Of a DNA stretch of 42,709 nucleotides, positions 23,197-31,974 are shown piece by piece. Origin of the DNA: an uncultured Ruminococcus sp. (lineage in GTDB: Bacteria > Bacillota > Clostridia > Oscillospirales > Ruminococcaceae); NCBI RefSeq assembly GCF_934476685.1, contig NZ_CAKSNX010000013.1, forward strand, positions 1-42,709, given 5' to 3'. Numbering within the stretch: position 1 is the stretch's first letter; each line of letters opens with the position of its first letter. The notes under the pieces are model-generated. The model was not told the DNA's origin. It worked only from the letters and a program-made list of their open reading frames with translations, and did no database searches. A program made the translations under genes and the position numbers.

Positions 23197-24438
23197 TCAG
23201 TAAATTCTGATCTTGCTTGCGATCTCTGCTGAATGTGATAGTATTGCAAGGTTAGCGTCGATGTCAGCTTCCTTCATATTAGGAGTGATGAAAGCAAGCT
23301 CGCTGTCAGGTCTGTTTGCTCTTTCGATGTACATGAGCTTTCCGAACATCTCGCTTATAGAGGACTTAAGTGCCTCAGCGTCGTCAGCCTTTATGCGGAC
23401 ATACATTGAAGTTTCAGTTTCCTTGTAATTTACTACGAACTTGTCGTTAGCAGTTGAATCTTCCCAGTTGAGTGCAAGAACTGTGTGGTGGTGCTTGAGG
23501 CAGTCGATTATATCGCCCACAACAGCAGAAGCGGTAGGCAGCTTGCCTGCACCCTGACCGTAGAAGAGAACGTCGCCTACGCCGTCACCAGTTACGCTGA
23601 TAGCATTGTAAACATCGTCAACGCTTGCCAGCAGATTTGACTTTGGAACAAGTCTTGGGCAAACGATAGCGTTAAGTCTGCCGTCTTCAAGCTTCTTTAC
23701 CGAACCGATAAGCTTTATAACATAGCCTGCGTTAGCCGCATACTCAACATCGTCAAGAGTGATCTTTGTGATGCCTGAGCAATGTACCATTTCAGGGTAG
23801 ATGTGCTTGCCGTAAGCGAGTGAGCCGAGGATACAGATCTTTCTGCAAGCGTCCTCGCCCTCAACGTCAGCGGTAGGATCCTGCTCAGCGTAGCCGAGCT
23901 TCTGAGCCATTTTCAGAGCGTCGTCAAATGACATCTGATCCTTTATCATCTTTGTAAGGATAAAGTTTGTAGTACCGTTAAGGATACCTGAGATCTGGAG
24001 GATCTCGTTTCCTGCAAGACACTTGTTCAGCGGTCTGATGATCGGGATACCGCCGCCTACGCTTGCCTCGAAGAGATAGTTGCAGTTATGCTCTCTTGCG
24101 ATCTTAAGCAGCTCTGCGCCCTTAGCGGCAACCAGTGCCTTGTTTGAAGTTACAACGCTCTTGCCCTTTTCGAGCAGTCTTTTTGTATAGTCATAAGCGA
24201 AAGTTGTTCCGCCGACAACTTCAGCGACAACTTCGACATCATCATCGTTGAGGATATCGTCAAAGCTCTTTGTCATTCTGTCTGCAAAAGGTGAATCAGG
24301 GAAATCTCTGAGATCGAGAATGTACTTGATGTCACAATCTCTGCCGATCTTCTTTGAGATAGACTCTCTGTTCTTCATAAAAAGCTCAACAGTACCTGAG
24401 CCGACTACTCCATAACCGATTACTGCTACATTACCCAT
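23197..24438 (-). CDS. hom: Homoserine dehydrogenase
   Basis: Hom reduces aspartate semialdehyde to homoserine, the branch point to threonine and methionine. The 413-residue protein has the nucleotide-binding VAVIGYGVVGSGT, the NADP contact and catalytic stretch TSNKALVAAKG, the family signature SGILNGTTNFILTKM, and EQDPTADVEGEDACRK with the catalytic residues. A C-terminal ACT domain (about 330-413) gives feedback control, usually by threonine. It follows the ACT-domain protein PheB by 53 bases, an arrangement common in Firmicutes. Confidence 0.96.
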   Translation of the reverse strand: MGNVAVIGYGVVGSGTVELFMKNRESISKKIGRDCDIKYILDLRDFPDSPFADRMTKSFDDILNDDDVEVVAEVVGGTTFAYDYTKRLLEKGKSVVTSNKALVAAKGAELLKIAREHNCNYLFEASVGGGIPIIRPLNKCLAGNEILQISGILNGTTNFILTKMIKDQMSFDDALKMAQKLGYAEQDPTADVEGEDACRKICILGSLAYGKHIYPEMVHCSGITKITLDDVEYAANAGYVIKLIGSVKKLEDGRLNAIVCPRLVPKSNLLASVDDVYNAISVTGDGVGDVLFYGQGAGKLPTASAVVGDIIDCLKHHHTVLALNWEDSTANDKFVVNYKETETSMYVRIKADDAEALKSSISEMFGKLMYIERANRPDSELAFITPNMKEADIDANLAILSHSAEIASKIRIY

Positions 24439-24491
24439 AAAATTATGTCCTCATTCCTTATAAATTATATTTTGCTGTTTTTGCTGTTTTG

Positions 24492-24938
24492 CTATTCGCC
24501 TGAGATGATCTTAACGTCCACCACTCCGTCGACCTTGGAGAGTTCCTCCGTCAGAGCGGACGTATTAAGTGCGTCACGATCGAACCTTACCGAAAAAGTC
24601 ACCGTTGCCACAGAATCAATAGGTATGTTTTGATTGATAGTGAGGATATTGGTGTTGAGTTCGTAAAGCTTTGAGATTATTGATGAAAGAACGCCCTTTT
24701 CATCTCTCAGAATACAGTAAACTGACACGATATTATTTGTCAGCTGTTCCTCATAGTTGAATACCGAATCCTTATACTTATAATAGGCACTTCTTGAAAT
24801 GCCTACCGCACGGCACGCCTGAGTAGAGGTCGAGACCTCGCCCCTTGCTTTCATACGCTTTGCAGCAAGGACTTTCACAACGATGTCCGGCAGCACTTCG
24901 GTATTTACGATCACAAGGCTGGAATTTTTTTCGCTCAA
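24492..24938 (-). CDS. pheB: ACT domain protein of the PheB/UPF0735 family
   Basis: With the TTG start at 24938 the protein has 148 residues. The N-terminal half has a helix-turn-helix-like segment (AVGISRSAYYKYKDSVF), and the C-terminal half is an ACT domain (VLSSIISKLYELNTNILTIN), as in Bacillus PheB. Such proteins are thought to be amino-acid-responsive regulators of aromatic or aspartate-family synthesis. The start is decided by two facts: GGAGGTG lies 11 bases before the TTG, and the upstream in-frame ATG at 24980 lies between the -10 box and the expected transcription start, so it cannot be the start. It heads the hom-aroE operon. Confidence 0.9.
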   Translation of the reverse strand: MSEKNSSLVIVNTEVLPDIVVKVLAAKRMKARGEVSTSTQACRAVGISRSAYYKYKDSVFNYEEQLTNNIVSVYCILRDEKGVLSSIISKLYELNTNILTINQNIPIDSVATVTFSVRFDRDALNTSALTEELSKVDGVVDVKIISGE

Positions 24939-24983
24939 GCAAAAGTTCACCTCCGAAATACAACTGTATTTGCAATACATACA

Positions 24984-25011
24984 ATTATACCACTTTTTTT
25001 GATTTTGTCAA
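24984..25011 (-). promoter_or_regulatory. Promoter of the pheB-hom-aroE operon
   Basis: On the reverse strand TTGACA (25011-25006) and TATAAT (24989-24984) have a 16-base spacer. Transcription should start near 24977. Confidence 0.85.
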
Positions 25012-25153
25012 GTGATTTTCCTCCTTTAAAGCAGCACTGTACTGAGATTAAGATAATTCTACCGCTTAGTAATACAAAGACTTTAAGAAAAGCTGATTTT
25101 TGTATAATTTGACTATGACATCAAGCTTTGTTTTGTGATATAATACAAACATA

Positions 25154-25194
25154 AAGCAAGCTTGACAGGCTGAAATGTCAGGCTTGCTTTTTTT
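25154..25194 (+). terminator. Terminator hairpin
   Basis: AAGCAAGCTTGACA (25154-25167) pairs with TGTCAGGCTTGCTT (25176-25189) with one wobble pair and an 8-base loop, then T7. It follows a possible -10 box by ten bases, as a leader attenuator would. Confidence 0.8.
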
Positions 25195-25229
25195 GTTATT
25201 ACACTTTTATTATATGGAGGAATGGTTTT

Positions 25230-25301
25230 ATGCCGAAAACTAATTTTCAAAAAGTTATTTTCCCAATCGCTGAAAACGTGCTGATCTTAAAAATTCTGTA
25301 A
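25230..25301 (+). pseudogene. DUF2798-like gene remnant
   Basis: A strong TGGAGGAATGG ribosome site precedes ATG at 25230, and the frame begins MPKTNFQKVIF, the conserved N-terminus of small DUF2798-type membrane proteins. After about 13 codons the similarity is lost, no membrane helix follows, and the frame stops after 23 codons. The terminator at 25154-25194 was probably the attenuator or leader of the intact gene. Confidence 0.55.
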
Positions 25302-25376
25302 TAGTCAAAGTGAATAGTTTGTATATATAGATGTAGTGCATAATGTCTAAAAATAGCGGCGTTATTGCTTGCAGAC

Positions 25377-25405
25377 TTGCTAAAATCACAAAAAAGTTGT
25401 ACAAT
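25377..25405 (+). promoter_or_regulatory. Probable promoter of the V-ATPase operon
   Basis: TTGCTA (25377-25382) and TACAAT (25400-25405) have a 17-base spacer, 42 bases before the first gene. No other promoter of this quality is seen inside the operon. Confidence 0.55.
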
Positions 25406-25446
25406 AATCAATAGTAATATTTTTCAGAGCAGGGGAGTGATAACTA

Positions 25447-25755
25447 ATGGATATCATCAGCGAGATACTCGATACCGATAAGCAGGCGGAGGATATGCTC
25501 ACCGCTGCAAACAAAAAGGCAGAGGAAATAAAAGAGGACTGCAAAAAGCAGATAAACGATATAAAACTTGCCGCACAGAAAGAGGCGGAGGAATACAAAG
25601 AAAAGGCTGCACAACAGGCAAAGCAGCAGGCTGAACTGAAAGCGGCGGATATGGAAAAGCAGCAGAACGAACATATCCGTCAGCTGGAAAACCTTTATGA
25701 ACGTGACCATATCCAATGGGAAAAGGATATACTTGCCGCTGTGCTTGGCGGCTGA
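25447..25755 (+). CDS. ntpF: V-type ATPase peripheral stalk subunit (G/H type)
   Basis: The 102-residue protein is almost entirely an alpha-helical coiled coil rich in Lys, Glu, Ala and Gln (AEEIKEDCKKQINDIKLAAQ and following), beginning MDIISEILDTDKQAEDML. This matches the G/H-type subunit that pairs with subunit E to form the peripheral stalk holding the catalytic head against rotation. It has no membrane anchor, unlike F-type b subunits. It is the first gene of the operon and the C subunit follows after 25 bases. The E. hirae-style symbol is assigned by role. Confidence 0.8.
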   Translation: MDIISEILDTDKQAEDMLTAANKKAEEIKEDCKKQINDIKLAAQKEAEEYKEKAAQQAKQQAELKAADMEKQQNEHIRQLENLYERDHIQWEKDILAAVLGG

Positions 25756-25780
25756 CCCCATATGAACGGAGGCAAAGCGT

Positions 25781-26815
25781 ATGCTTGACGGATACAGCGT
25801 AAATGCAACGGCTGCAAAGATCCGAACGATCTATGGCACAATGTTTACGGCTGAAAATTACCACGAGCTTATGAACAGGCAGAGCGTTCCCGACGCAGCG
25901 GAATATCTTGCACATACGGCGAGATTTAAAGACGCATTCAAAGAGGTCGATCCTAATACCATTCACAGAGGGTATCTGGAAGAACTGCTGTACAGGGAGA
26001 ATTTCAGGACCTATATGCGGCTGTGCAGGTTTCAGGGACTTGACAAAAAGCCTTTTTACGATTTTCTTATACGAAAGCGTGAGGTCGAGATAATTCTGTC
26101 GGTAATAAATAATATAAATTCATCGCTGGACGGTTCTTATCTGAGAGATCTGCCGGGATATCTCATAAAGCATTTTTCCATAAGGATAATGCAGGTCAGC
26201 ACGGCTACGACTTATGAGGAACTTTTGAAGGCACTTCGTGGGACAAAGTATTATAAGATACTTGTTAAGATACCGCCGAGAGATGACGGCTCGGCAGACT
26301 ATACGGAATGTGAGCTGAGGCTGCGGAGCGATTATTTCGCAAACGTGCTTGAACAGGCTGACAAAAGCTTTTCAAAGGCAGTTTCAGACGAGCTGAAAGA
26401 AATGATACTGCGTGAGATCGACAGCAGAAATATCATAAATGCGTACCGAATGAAAGCCTTTTTCGGCTATTCGGCGGAGGAGATAAAGCGGCGGTCGCTG
26501 AAATTTTCCGCCATAGGCATGAAGCGTATGGAAAGATTTTATGAATGCCGTGACGCAGATCAGATGCTTGAAATGTTGAGCCGTACAGCTTACGGAAGAA
26601 ATTCTGTGCAGACGGATAACATTGAAGTTAAGATAAACAGCGTTAAAATAAAATATCTGAGGGATAAGCTTGTCTGCGGTATATCAGCGCCTGTGAACCT
26701 TTATGCATTCGTGCAGCTGTGTGATATAGACGTGGCGAATATCGTACACATAATCGAGGGCATAAGATACGGAGCGGACAGATCGCTTATCGAATCTCAG
26801 CTTGTTACATTATAA
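25781..26815 (+). CDS. ntpC: V-type ATPase subunit C
   Basis: Subunit C (d in eukaryotes) is the socket linking the central shaft to the membrane ring. The 344-residue length is normal. It begins YSVNATAAKIRTIYGTMF, equivalent to the NARIRAMKS start of the family, and shows the all-helical threefold pattern with the segment EIDSRNIINAYRMKAFFGYS typical of the family. An AACGGAGG site lies upstream of the ATG. No membrane segment is expected or seen. Confidence 0.9.
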   Translation: MLDGYSVNATAAKIRTIYGTMFTAENYHELMNRQSVPDAAEYLAHTARFKDAFKEVDPNTIHRGYLEELLYRENFRTYMRLCRFQGLDKKPFYDFLIRKREVEIILSVINNINSSLDGSYLRDLPGYLIKHFSIRIMQVSTATTYEELLKALRGTKYYKILVKIPPRDDGSADYTECELRLRSDYFANVLEQADKSFSKAVSDELKEMILREIDSRNIINAYRMKAFFGYSAEEIKRRSLKFSAIGMKRMERFYECRDADQMLEMLSRTAYGRNSVQTDNIEVKINSVKIKYLRDKLVCGISAPVNLYAFVQLCDIDVANIVHIIEGIRYGADRSLIESQLVTL

Positions 26816-26866
26816 TAAGGTACATTGATCTACTGAAATAAAAATTTGAAGAAAGGAGCGTGGCAT

Positions 26867-28822
26867 ATGGCAACGGAAAAAATGGCGCTTGTGAATATAG
26901 TCGGGCTTATGAGCGAGCTTGATGATACGCTTGCGGGGTGCTGTGACAGCGGCTGTTTTCACATAGAAAATGCGGTGAAAAGTTCGGCAGGTGCGCAGAA
27001 CAGTATGAAGATGCTCAACGAGAAAAATCCATACGATATGCCGCTAAAAGCATTTTCGGCGCTGGCTTCGGCTCTTGAGATACCGTTAAAGGAAATGCAC
27101 TGCGAGAAGTACAAGGGTTATTCTCCCGGTGAGTTTGAACAGCTTGCGGCGCAGCTTAATGATGAAGTCACAAAATTGACTGCACAGCGGCAGGAGTGTT
27201 CAAAGGCTGTGTCGGAGTATGAAAATGCTGTGGTGCAGATAAATCACCTTAAAGGTCTGCACAGCGACTTTGAAAAGATCTTTTCCTGCAAGCATACTTC
27301 GGCGAGAGTAGGCAGACTGCCTGCGGATAATCTCCCTAAGCTCGATTACTATAAGGAAACGTTTTTCTTCGTGGCTTTTGAAACCACAAGGGATTACTGC
27401 TGGGGAATGTATTTCTGCGCAAAGTCGGATAAGGACATAGTGGACGATATATTCCGCTCCATGTATTTTGAACGTATCCATATCCCTGACTATGTAAAGG
27501 GAAATACAGATGAGGCTCTGAAAAAACTGGAGGAGCAGATCGCACACGAAAGGGCGGAGCTTGAACGGTGTGAAAAGGAACTGAGCGGACTTGCCCAAAA
27601 GTATGGCGATACGATCTGCGAGGTCTTTACGGAGCTGAAACATCACAGAGATATTTTTGAGCTGCGCAAAAAGGCGGGTGCGGCAAAGGATAAATTCTAT
27701 ATCAAGGGGTTTATCCCCGAAAAGAAGTCGGAAGAGTTTGAAAAGCAGTTTGAAAATTTAAACTCGGTGTCGGTGGTATATCTTCCGCCTGACGCAGACG
27801 CTTCCTGCACAGCGCCGACCATACTTAAAAACCACAGATTTGCAAGACCTTTCGGTATGCTGGTGGAAATGTACGGTCTGCCTAAGTACGGCGGATTTAA
27901 CCCCACGGCATTTGTTGCAATGACATATACGCTGCTGTTCGGAATAATGTTCGGCGACCTCGGACAGGGACTTCTGCTGTTTATCACAGGTCTGTTTGTC
28001 GGGAATAAGTTCAATAAGCAGGCAGGAGGCATGGTTTCAAGAGTGGGCGTGTCCAGTATGATATTCGGTACGCTCTACGGCTCGTTCTTCGGCTTTGAGG
28101 ATCTTTTAGATCCCGTATTTGAAAGCGCCGGCATAGATTTTCTGCCGCTTAAAGTTTTCAGACAGACGAATTTCATATTGCTGACGGCGGTCGCCATAGG
28201 CATAGCGCTGATACTCATGTCGATGATAATAAACATTTATATCGGCTTTAAGGAAAAGGACTATGAAAAAGCCGTTTTCGGCTGCAACGGCATAGCGGGA
28301 CTTATCTTTTACGGCTCGGTGGTAGTCGGGGCGGTGGGAACGCTTATGTTCGATGTCAAAATAATGTCCGCTCCGTTCGTTATCTTCCTTATCGTTATAC
28401 CTGCATTGTGCATATTCTGCCGTGTGCCTTTTGCTGCGGCGGTGAAGTATAAGCAGTGGAGATTGTCTGAGGACGAGGAAAAGATGACGGTGGGCAATTT
28501 CATAGTTGAAAACTTTTTCGAGATGTTCGAGTTCGTTTTAAGCTATGTTTCAAACACTATGTCATTCCTGAGAGTAGGCGGATTCGTACTTTCACACGCA
28601 GGCATGATGCTTGTTGTAATGACGCTTATGGAGGGCTGCGCCGCAGCCGCTCAGCCGCTTGTCCTTGTGATAGGAAATCTCTTTGTTATGGCTATGGAGG
28701 GTATGATCGTGGCTATCCAGATAATAAGACTGGAATTCTATGAGATATTCTCAAGATTTTATGAGGGTGACGGAAAAGCCTTTGAACCTGTATCGGTGAA
28801 ATTTTCCGCACAGATAGATTGA
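26867..28822 (+). CDS. ntpI: V-type ATPase subunit I
   Basis: Subunit I (a in eukaryotes) is the membrane stator that forms the ion half-channels. From the ATG at 26867 it has 651 residues; AAGGAG lies upstream, and the TTG at 26846 is rejected. Residues 1 to about 330 are cytoplasmic with coiled coils. The rest has about seven or eight membrane helices, starting near GMLVEMYGLPKYGGFNPTAF and MFGDLGQGLLLF. The essential arginine lies in SNTMSFLRVGGFVLSHAG. Length and layout are normal for bacterial enzymes. Confidence 0.94.
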   Translation: MATEKMALVNIVGLMSELDDTLAGCCDSGCFHIENAVKSSAGAQNSMKMLNEKNPYDMPLKAFSALASALEIPLKEMHCEKYKGYSPGEFEQLAAQLNDEVTKLTAQRQECSKAVSEYENAVVQINHLKGLHSDFEKIFSCKHTSARVGRLPADNLPKLDYYKETFFFVAFETTRDYCWGMYFCAKSDKDIVDDIFRSMYFERIHIPDYVKGNTDEALKKLEEQIAHERAELERCEKELSGLAQKYGDTICEVFTELKHHRDIFELRKKAGAAKDKFYIKGFIPEKKSEEFEKQFENLNSVSVVYLPPDADASCTAPTILKNHRFARPFGMLVEMYGLPKYGGFNPTAFVAMTYTLLFGIMFGDLGQGLLLFITGLFVGNKFNKQAGGMVSRVGVSSMIFGTLYGSFFGFEDLLDPVFESAGIDFLPLKVFRQTNFILLTAVAIGIALILMSMIINIYIGFKEKDYEKAVFGCNGIAGLIFYGSVVVGAVGTLMFDVKIMSAPFVIFLIVIPALCIFCRVPFAAAVKYKQWRLSEDEEKMTVGNFIVENFFEMFEFVLSYVSNTMSFLRVGGFVLSHAGMMLVVMTLMEGCAAAAQPLVLVIGNLFVMAMEGMIVAIQIIRLEFYEIFSRFYEGDGKAFEPVSVKFSAQID

Positions 28823-28837
28823 TTGGAGGATTTTATT

Positions 28838-29275
28838 ATGTTGAAATTATTTTTGCTTCCCCTTGCAGCAGTAGCTCTGCTGCTTGTACCATTCGCTTTT
28901 ATGGCTAAGAAGATAAAGACAGGAAAGTCACCAAAGGGCGCTTTCATCGGAAACCTCTGCACCTTTGCAGGCATAATGCTCGCAGCGGTTATCGTACCTA
29001 TGGGCAACTTCGTTTCCGCAGCCGCAGCAGACGGCGCAGCCACAGTTATCACAACGGGCGCAGGTCTTGGCTACCTTGCAGCAGCGCTGGCAGTAGGTCT
29101 GTCATGTATCGGTTCAGGTATTGCCGTTGCAGCGGGCGCACCTGCCGCTATCGGAGCAACATCTGAAGATCCTAAAAACTTCGTAAAAGCTCTTATCTTC
29201 GTCGTACTCGGTGAAGGTATCGCACTTTACGGTCTGCTGATCTCGATACTTATTATTTCCAACATAGGCGGCTGA
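28838..29275 (+). CDS. ntpK: V-type ATPase subunit K (rotor ring proteolipid)
   Basis: Subunit K forms the rotating ring that carries the ion. From the ATG at 28838 (GGAGG eight bases upstream) it has 145 residues and four helices. The ion-binding glutamate lies in VLGEGIALYGLLISILI of the last helix. The first two helices contain no such carboxylate, so each subunit carries one site, as in V-type rings. The preceding helix reads GSGIAVAAGAPAAIG and lacks the glutamine that helps bind sodium in the E. hirae ring. The upstream TTG at 28823 overlaps the ribosome site and is rejected. Confidence 0.93.
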   Translation: MLKLFLLPLAAVALLLVPFAFMAKKIKTGKSPKGAFIGNLCTFAGIMLAAVIVPMGNFVSAAAADGAATVITTGAGLGYLAAALAVGLSCIGSGIAVAAGAPAAIGATSEDPKNFVKALIFVVLGEGIALYGLLISILIISNIGG

Positions 29276-29279
29276 TAAA

Positions 29280-29588
29280 ATGAAATTTTATTTGATAAGC
29301 GACAACACGGATACTCAGATGGGAATGAGGCTTACAGGCATCGAAGGCACAGTTGTGCATACTCCCGAAGAGGTATCCTGTGCGCTTGACAGAGCAATGC
29401 AGATGGAGGACGTCGGCATAGTGCTTATGACGGAGCTTGCGGTGAGCCAATGCAGAGAAAAGGTTTACGAATACAAGCTCACAAGAAAAACGCCCCTGAT
29501 CGTGGAGATACCCGACAGACACGCAACGGCGAAGATATCCGATACCATATCCGAATATCTGGCTGAGGCGGTGGGCATACATCTGTAA
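29280..29588 (+). CDS. ntpG: V-type ATPase subunit F
   Basis: Subunit F is part of the central rotor shaft. The 102-residue protein has the family pattern: MKFYLISDNTDTQMGMRLTG at the N-terminus, VGIVLMTELAVSQCREKV in the middle and TPLIVEIPDRHA near the C-terminus. The gene begins four bases after the K subunit stop, so translation is coupled. Length fits the family. Confidence 0.92.
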   Translation: MKFYLISDNTDTQMGMRLTGIEGTVVHTPEEVSCALDRAMQMEDVGIVLMTELAVSQCREKVYEYKLTRKTPLIVEIPDRHATAKISDTISEYLAEAVGIHL

Positions 29589-29614
29589 AAAATTCCGAAA
29601 GGAAAGGTGAAGCT

Positions 29615-30202
29615 ATGCTCAACGAAAGCGAAAAGCTTGAAAAGTTCAAGAAAGCCATATTCGACGAAACTTCCGCAAAGGCAGACGAGATGATCTCTGC
29701 CGCTCAGAAGGAGAGCGAAGAGAAGATCGCACAGGCGAAACTTGAAGCTGAAAATTATATAAAAACACAGAAAGCGCAGACCGATAAGGAAAGTCAGGCT
29801 CAGACCGTCCGTATGATATCCTCGGAGAGCCTTAACTCAAAGCGCAGCATACTGCTGAGCCGTGAGGAAATGATAGGAAGGGTATTCGGCAATGTGAAAG
29901 CCGAACTTGAAAAATTCATGAAAACATCGGATTATAAAGTGCTGCTTGATAAAAAGATCAACGAATGTACCCTTGCTTACCCTGCGGAAAAGGGGATAGT
30001 GCAATGCTCATACAGAGATGAAGAGCTTGTGAAGAGCCTGCCGTCGGCAAAGGGATATGAGATAAAGCCGTCGGAAAATATCGAAGTCGGCGGTGTGATG
30101 ATAGTTTTTGAGAAGATGAATCTTGCGCTTGACTGCACCTTTGACTGTGTGCTTGAAAAGCAGCGTGAAAGTTTTGCCGCAAAAGCAGGGCTTTCTCTTT
30201 AA
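29615..30202 (+). CDS. ntpE: V-type ATPase subunit E
   Basis: Subunit E is the second peripheral stalk chain. The 195-residue protein has a long N-terminal helix (FKKAIFDETSAKADEMISAA and onward to about residue 90) followed by a globular C-terminal domain (YKVLLDKKINECTLAYP, GGVMIVFEKMNLALDCTFD, VLEKQRES) that contacts the catalytic head. GAAAGGA lies upstream of the ATG. The gene sits between F and A, the usual place. Confidence 0.88.
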   Translation: MLNESEKLEKFKKAIFDETSAKADEMISAAQKESEEKIAQAKLEAENYIKTQKAQTDKESQAQTVRMISSESLNSKRSILLSREEMIGRVFGNVKAELEKFMKTSDYKVLLDKKINECTLAYPAEKGIVQCSYRDEELVKSLPSAKGYEIKPSENIEVGGVMIVFEKMNLALDCTFDCVLEKQRESFAAKAGLSL

Positions 30203-30219
30203 GAGAGGATAAATTCATA

Positions 30220-31974
30220 ATGGATAAGATATTTTCAATAAACGGCCCTGTCGTGACGGTGCAGAACACAAAGACTTTCGCCATGCAGGAAATGGTGTAT
30301 GTCGGAAAAAAGCGTCTTATCGGCGAGGTCATAAGAGTCAGCTCCGAGCTGACCACCATTCAGGTCTATGAGGGTACTGGCGGACTTATGCCCGGCGAGC
30401 CTGTTGAACCGACAGGTGCGCCTATGTCAGCCGTTCTCGGACCGGGAATACTGGATAATATTTTCGACGGCATTGAAAGACCGCTCAAAAAGCTTGAACA
30501 GCTCAGCGGTGCGTTCATTGCCGACGGACTTGACGCATCGTCCCTTGACACAGAGAAAAAGTACAGCGTTACAATGTCTGTAAAGGTCGGCGATACACTT
30601 AAAGCAGGTGAGGTATACTGCACCTGCCCCGAAACAAAGATAATTACGCATAAATGTATGCTTTCCCCTATGTCAAAAGGCGGCGAGGTCGTATGGACAG
30701 CTGAGGACGGAGAATATACTGTAAATGACGTTGTGTGCAGGATAAAAAATCCGTCAGGCAGAACGGAGGAGCTTACCCTCTGTCAGAAATGGCCTATAAG
30801 AACTCCACGTCCATGTGCTGAGAGAATGCCTATAACAAAGCCGCTCATAACAGGTCAGCGTATAGTTGATACCATACTCCCTGTGGCAAAGGGCGGTACT
30901 GCCGCTATCCCTGGGGGATTTGGTACGGGAAAGACTATGACTCAGCACCAGCTTGCAAAGTGGTGCGACGCTGATATAATCGTTTATATCGGCTGCGGCG
31001 AGCGTGGAAATGAAATGACGCAGGTACTTGAGGAGTTTTCGGAGCTTATCGACCCGAAGTCACAAAGACCGCTTACTGACAGAACTGTCCTTATCGCAAA
31101 CACGTCAAATATGCCTGTTGCCGCAAGAGAAGCGTCTATATATACAGGCATAACCCTTGCGGAATATTACCGTGATATGGGTTATCATATTGCTATAATG
31201 GCGGATTCTACCTCACGCTGGGCGGAGGCTCTGAGAGAAATATCGGGCAGACTTGAAGAGATGCCTGCCGAAGAAGGTTTCCCTGCATATCTGCCGTCAA
31301 GAATATCCGAGTTCTATGAAAGAGCAGGCTATGTTGAAACACTCAGCGGCAAGGAAGGCTCTGTCACAATAATCGGTGCGGTATCACCACAGGGTTCGGA
31401 CTTTTCCGAGCCTGTTACACAGAACACAAAGAGATTTGTACGCTGTTTCTGGGCACTGGATAAATCTCTGGCATATGCAAGACATTACCCTGCTATAAAC
31501 TGGAACACAAGTTATTCGGAGTACACTGAGGAGCTTGCAGACTACTATAAAAAGAACGTAGCCGAGGATTTTATGGAGGTAAGACAGCAGATATCCAATA
31601 TCCTCGTTGAAGAAAATACCCTTATGGAGATAGTAAAACTTATGGGTACTGACGTCCTGCCTGACGATCAGAAGCTGCTTATCGAAACGGCAAGAATAGT
31701 AAGAGTAGGATTTTTGCAGCAGAACGCTTACCATAAGGACGATACTTATGTTCCTCTTGACAAGCAGTATAATATGATGAAATGCATACTCAGCTTTTAT
31801 CAGCAGGCAAAAAAGGCTCTTGCTGACGGAGTGAGCGCACAGACTATAATCACAGGCGGCTGGGTAGAAAAGCTTATAAAGATAAAGTATGATATCCCTA
31901 ACGATAAGCCTGAGATGTTCAAGGAATATCTTGATGAGATGTCTGAATGGTTCAGCAATGCGGAGGTGAAATGA
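30220..31974 (+). CDS. ntpA: V-type ATPase catalytic subunit A
   Basis: Subunit A hydrolyses or makes ATP. The 584-residue protein has the non-homologous insertion domain after the N-terminal barrel (PLKKLEQLSGAFIADGLDAS and onward). The P-loop is GGFGTGKTMTQHQ with Lys238, followed by YIGCGERGNEMTQVLEEF with the catalytic glutamate and the signature ADSTSRWAEALREISGRL. All catalytic residues are present. The B subunit follows directly. Length is normal. Confidence 0.97.
   Translation: MDKIFSINGPVVTVQNTKTFAMQEMVYVGKKRLIGEVIRVSSELTTIQVYEGTGGLMPGEPVEPTGAPMSAVLGPGILDNIFDGIERPLKKLEQLSGAFIADGLDASSLDTEKKYSVTMSVKVGDTLKAGEVYCTCPETKIITHKCMLSPMSKGGEVVWTAEDGEYTVNDVVCRIKNPSGRTEELTLCQKWPIRTPRPCAERMPITKPLITGQRIVDTILPVAKGGTAAIPGGFGTGKTMTQHQLAKWCDADIIVYIGCGERGNEMTQVLEEFSELIDPKSQRPLTDRTVLIANTSNMPVAAREASIYTGITLAEYYRDMGYHIAIMADSTSRWAEALREISGRLEEMPAEEGFPAYLPSRISEFYERAGYVETLSGKEGSVTIIGAVSPQGSDFSEPVTQNTKRFVRCFWALDKSLAYARHYPAINWNTSYSEYTEELADYYKKNVAEDFMEVRQQISNILVEENTLMEIVKLMGTDVLPDDQKLLIETARIVRVGFLQQNAYHKDDTYVPLDKQYNMMKCILSFYQQAKKALADGVSAQTIITGGWVEKLIKIKYDIPNDKPEMFKEYLDEMSEWFSNAEVK

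Larger units (their letters stand above)
25012..25446. other. Intergenic stretch before the V-ATPase operon
   Basis: It contains a -10-like TATAAT (25139-25144) with a poor -35, a strong terminator (25154-25194) only ten bases later, a broken DUF2798-like gene (25230-25301) and the V-ATPase promoter (25377-25405). Nothing else is visible. Confidence 0.5.

Noticed and set aside
24939..24980. Upstream ATG start for pheB
   Set aside because: It lies between the -10 box and the expected transcription start, and the ribosome site GGAGGTG lies inside this extension.
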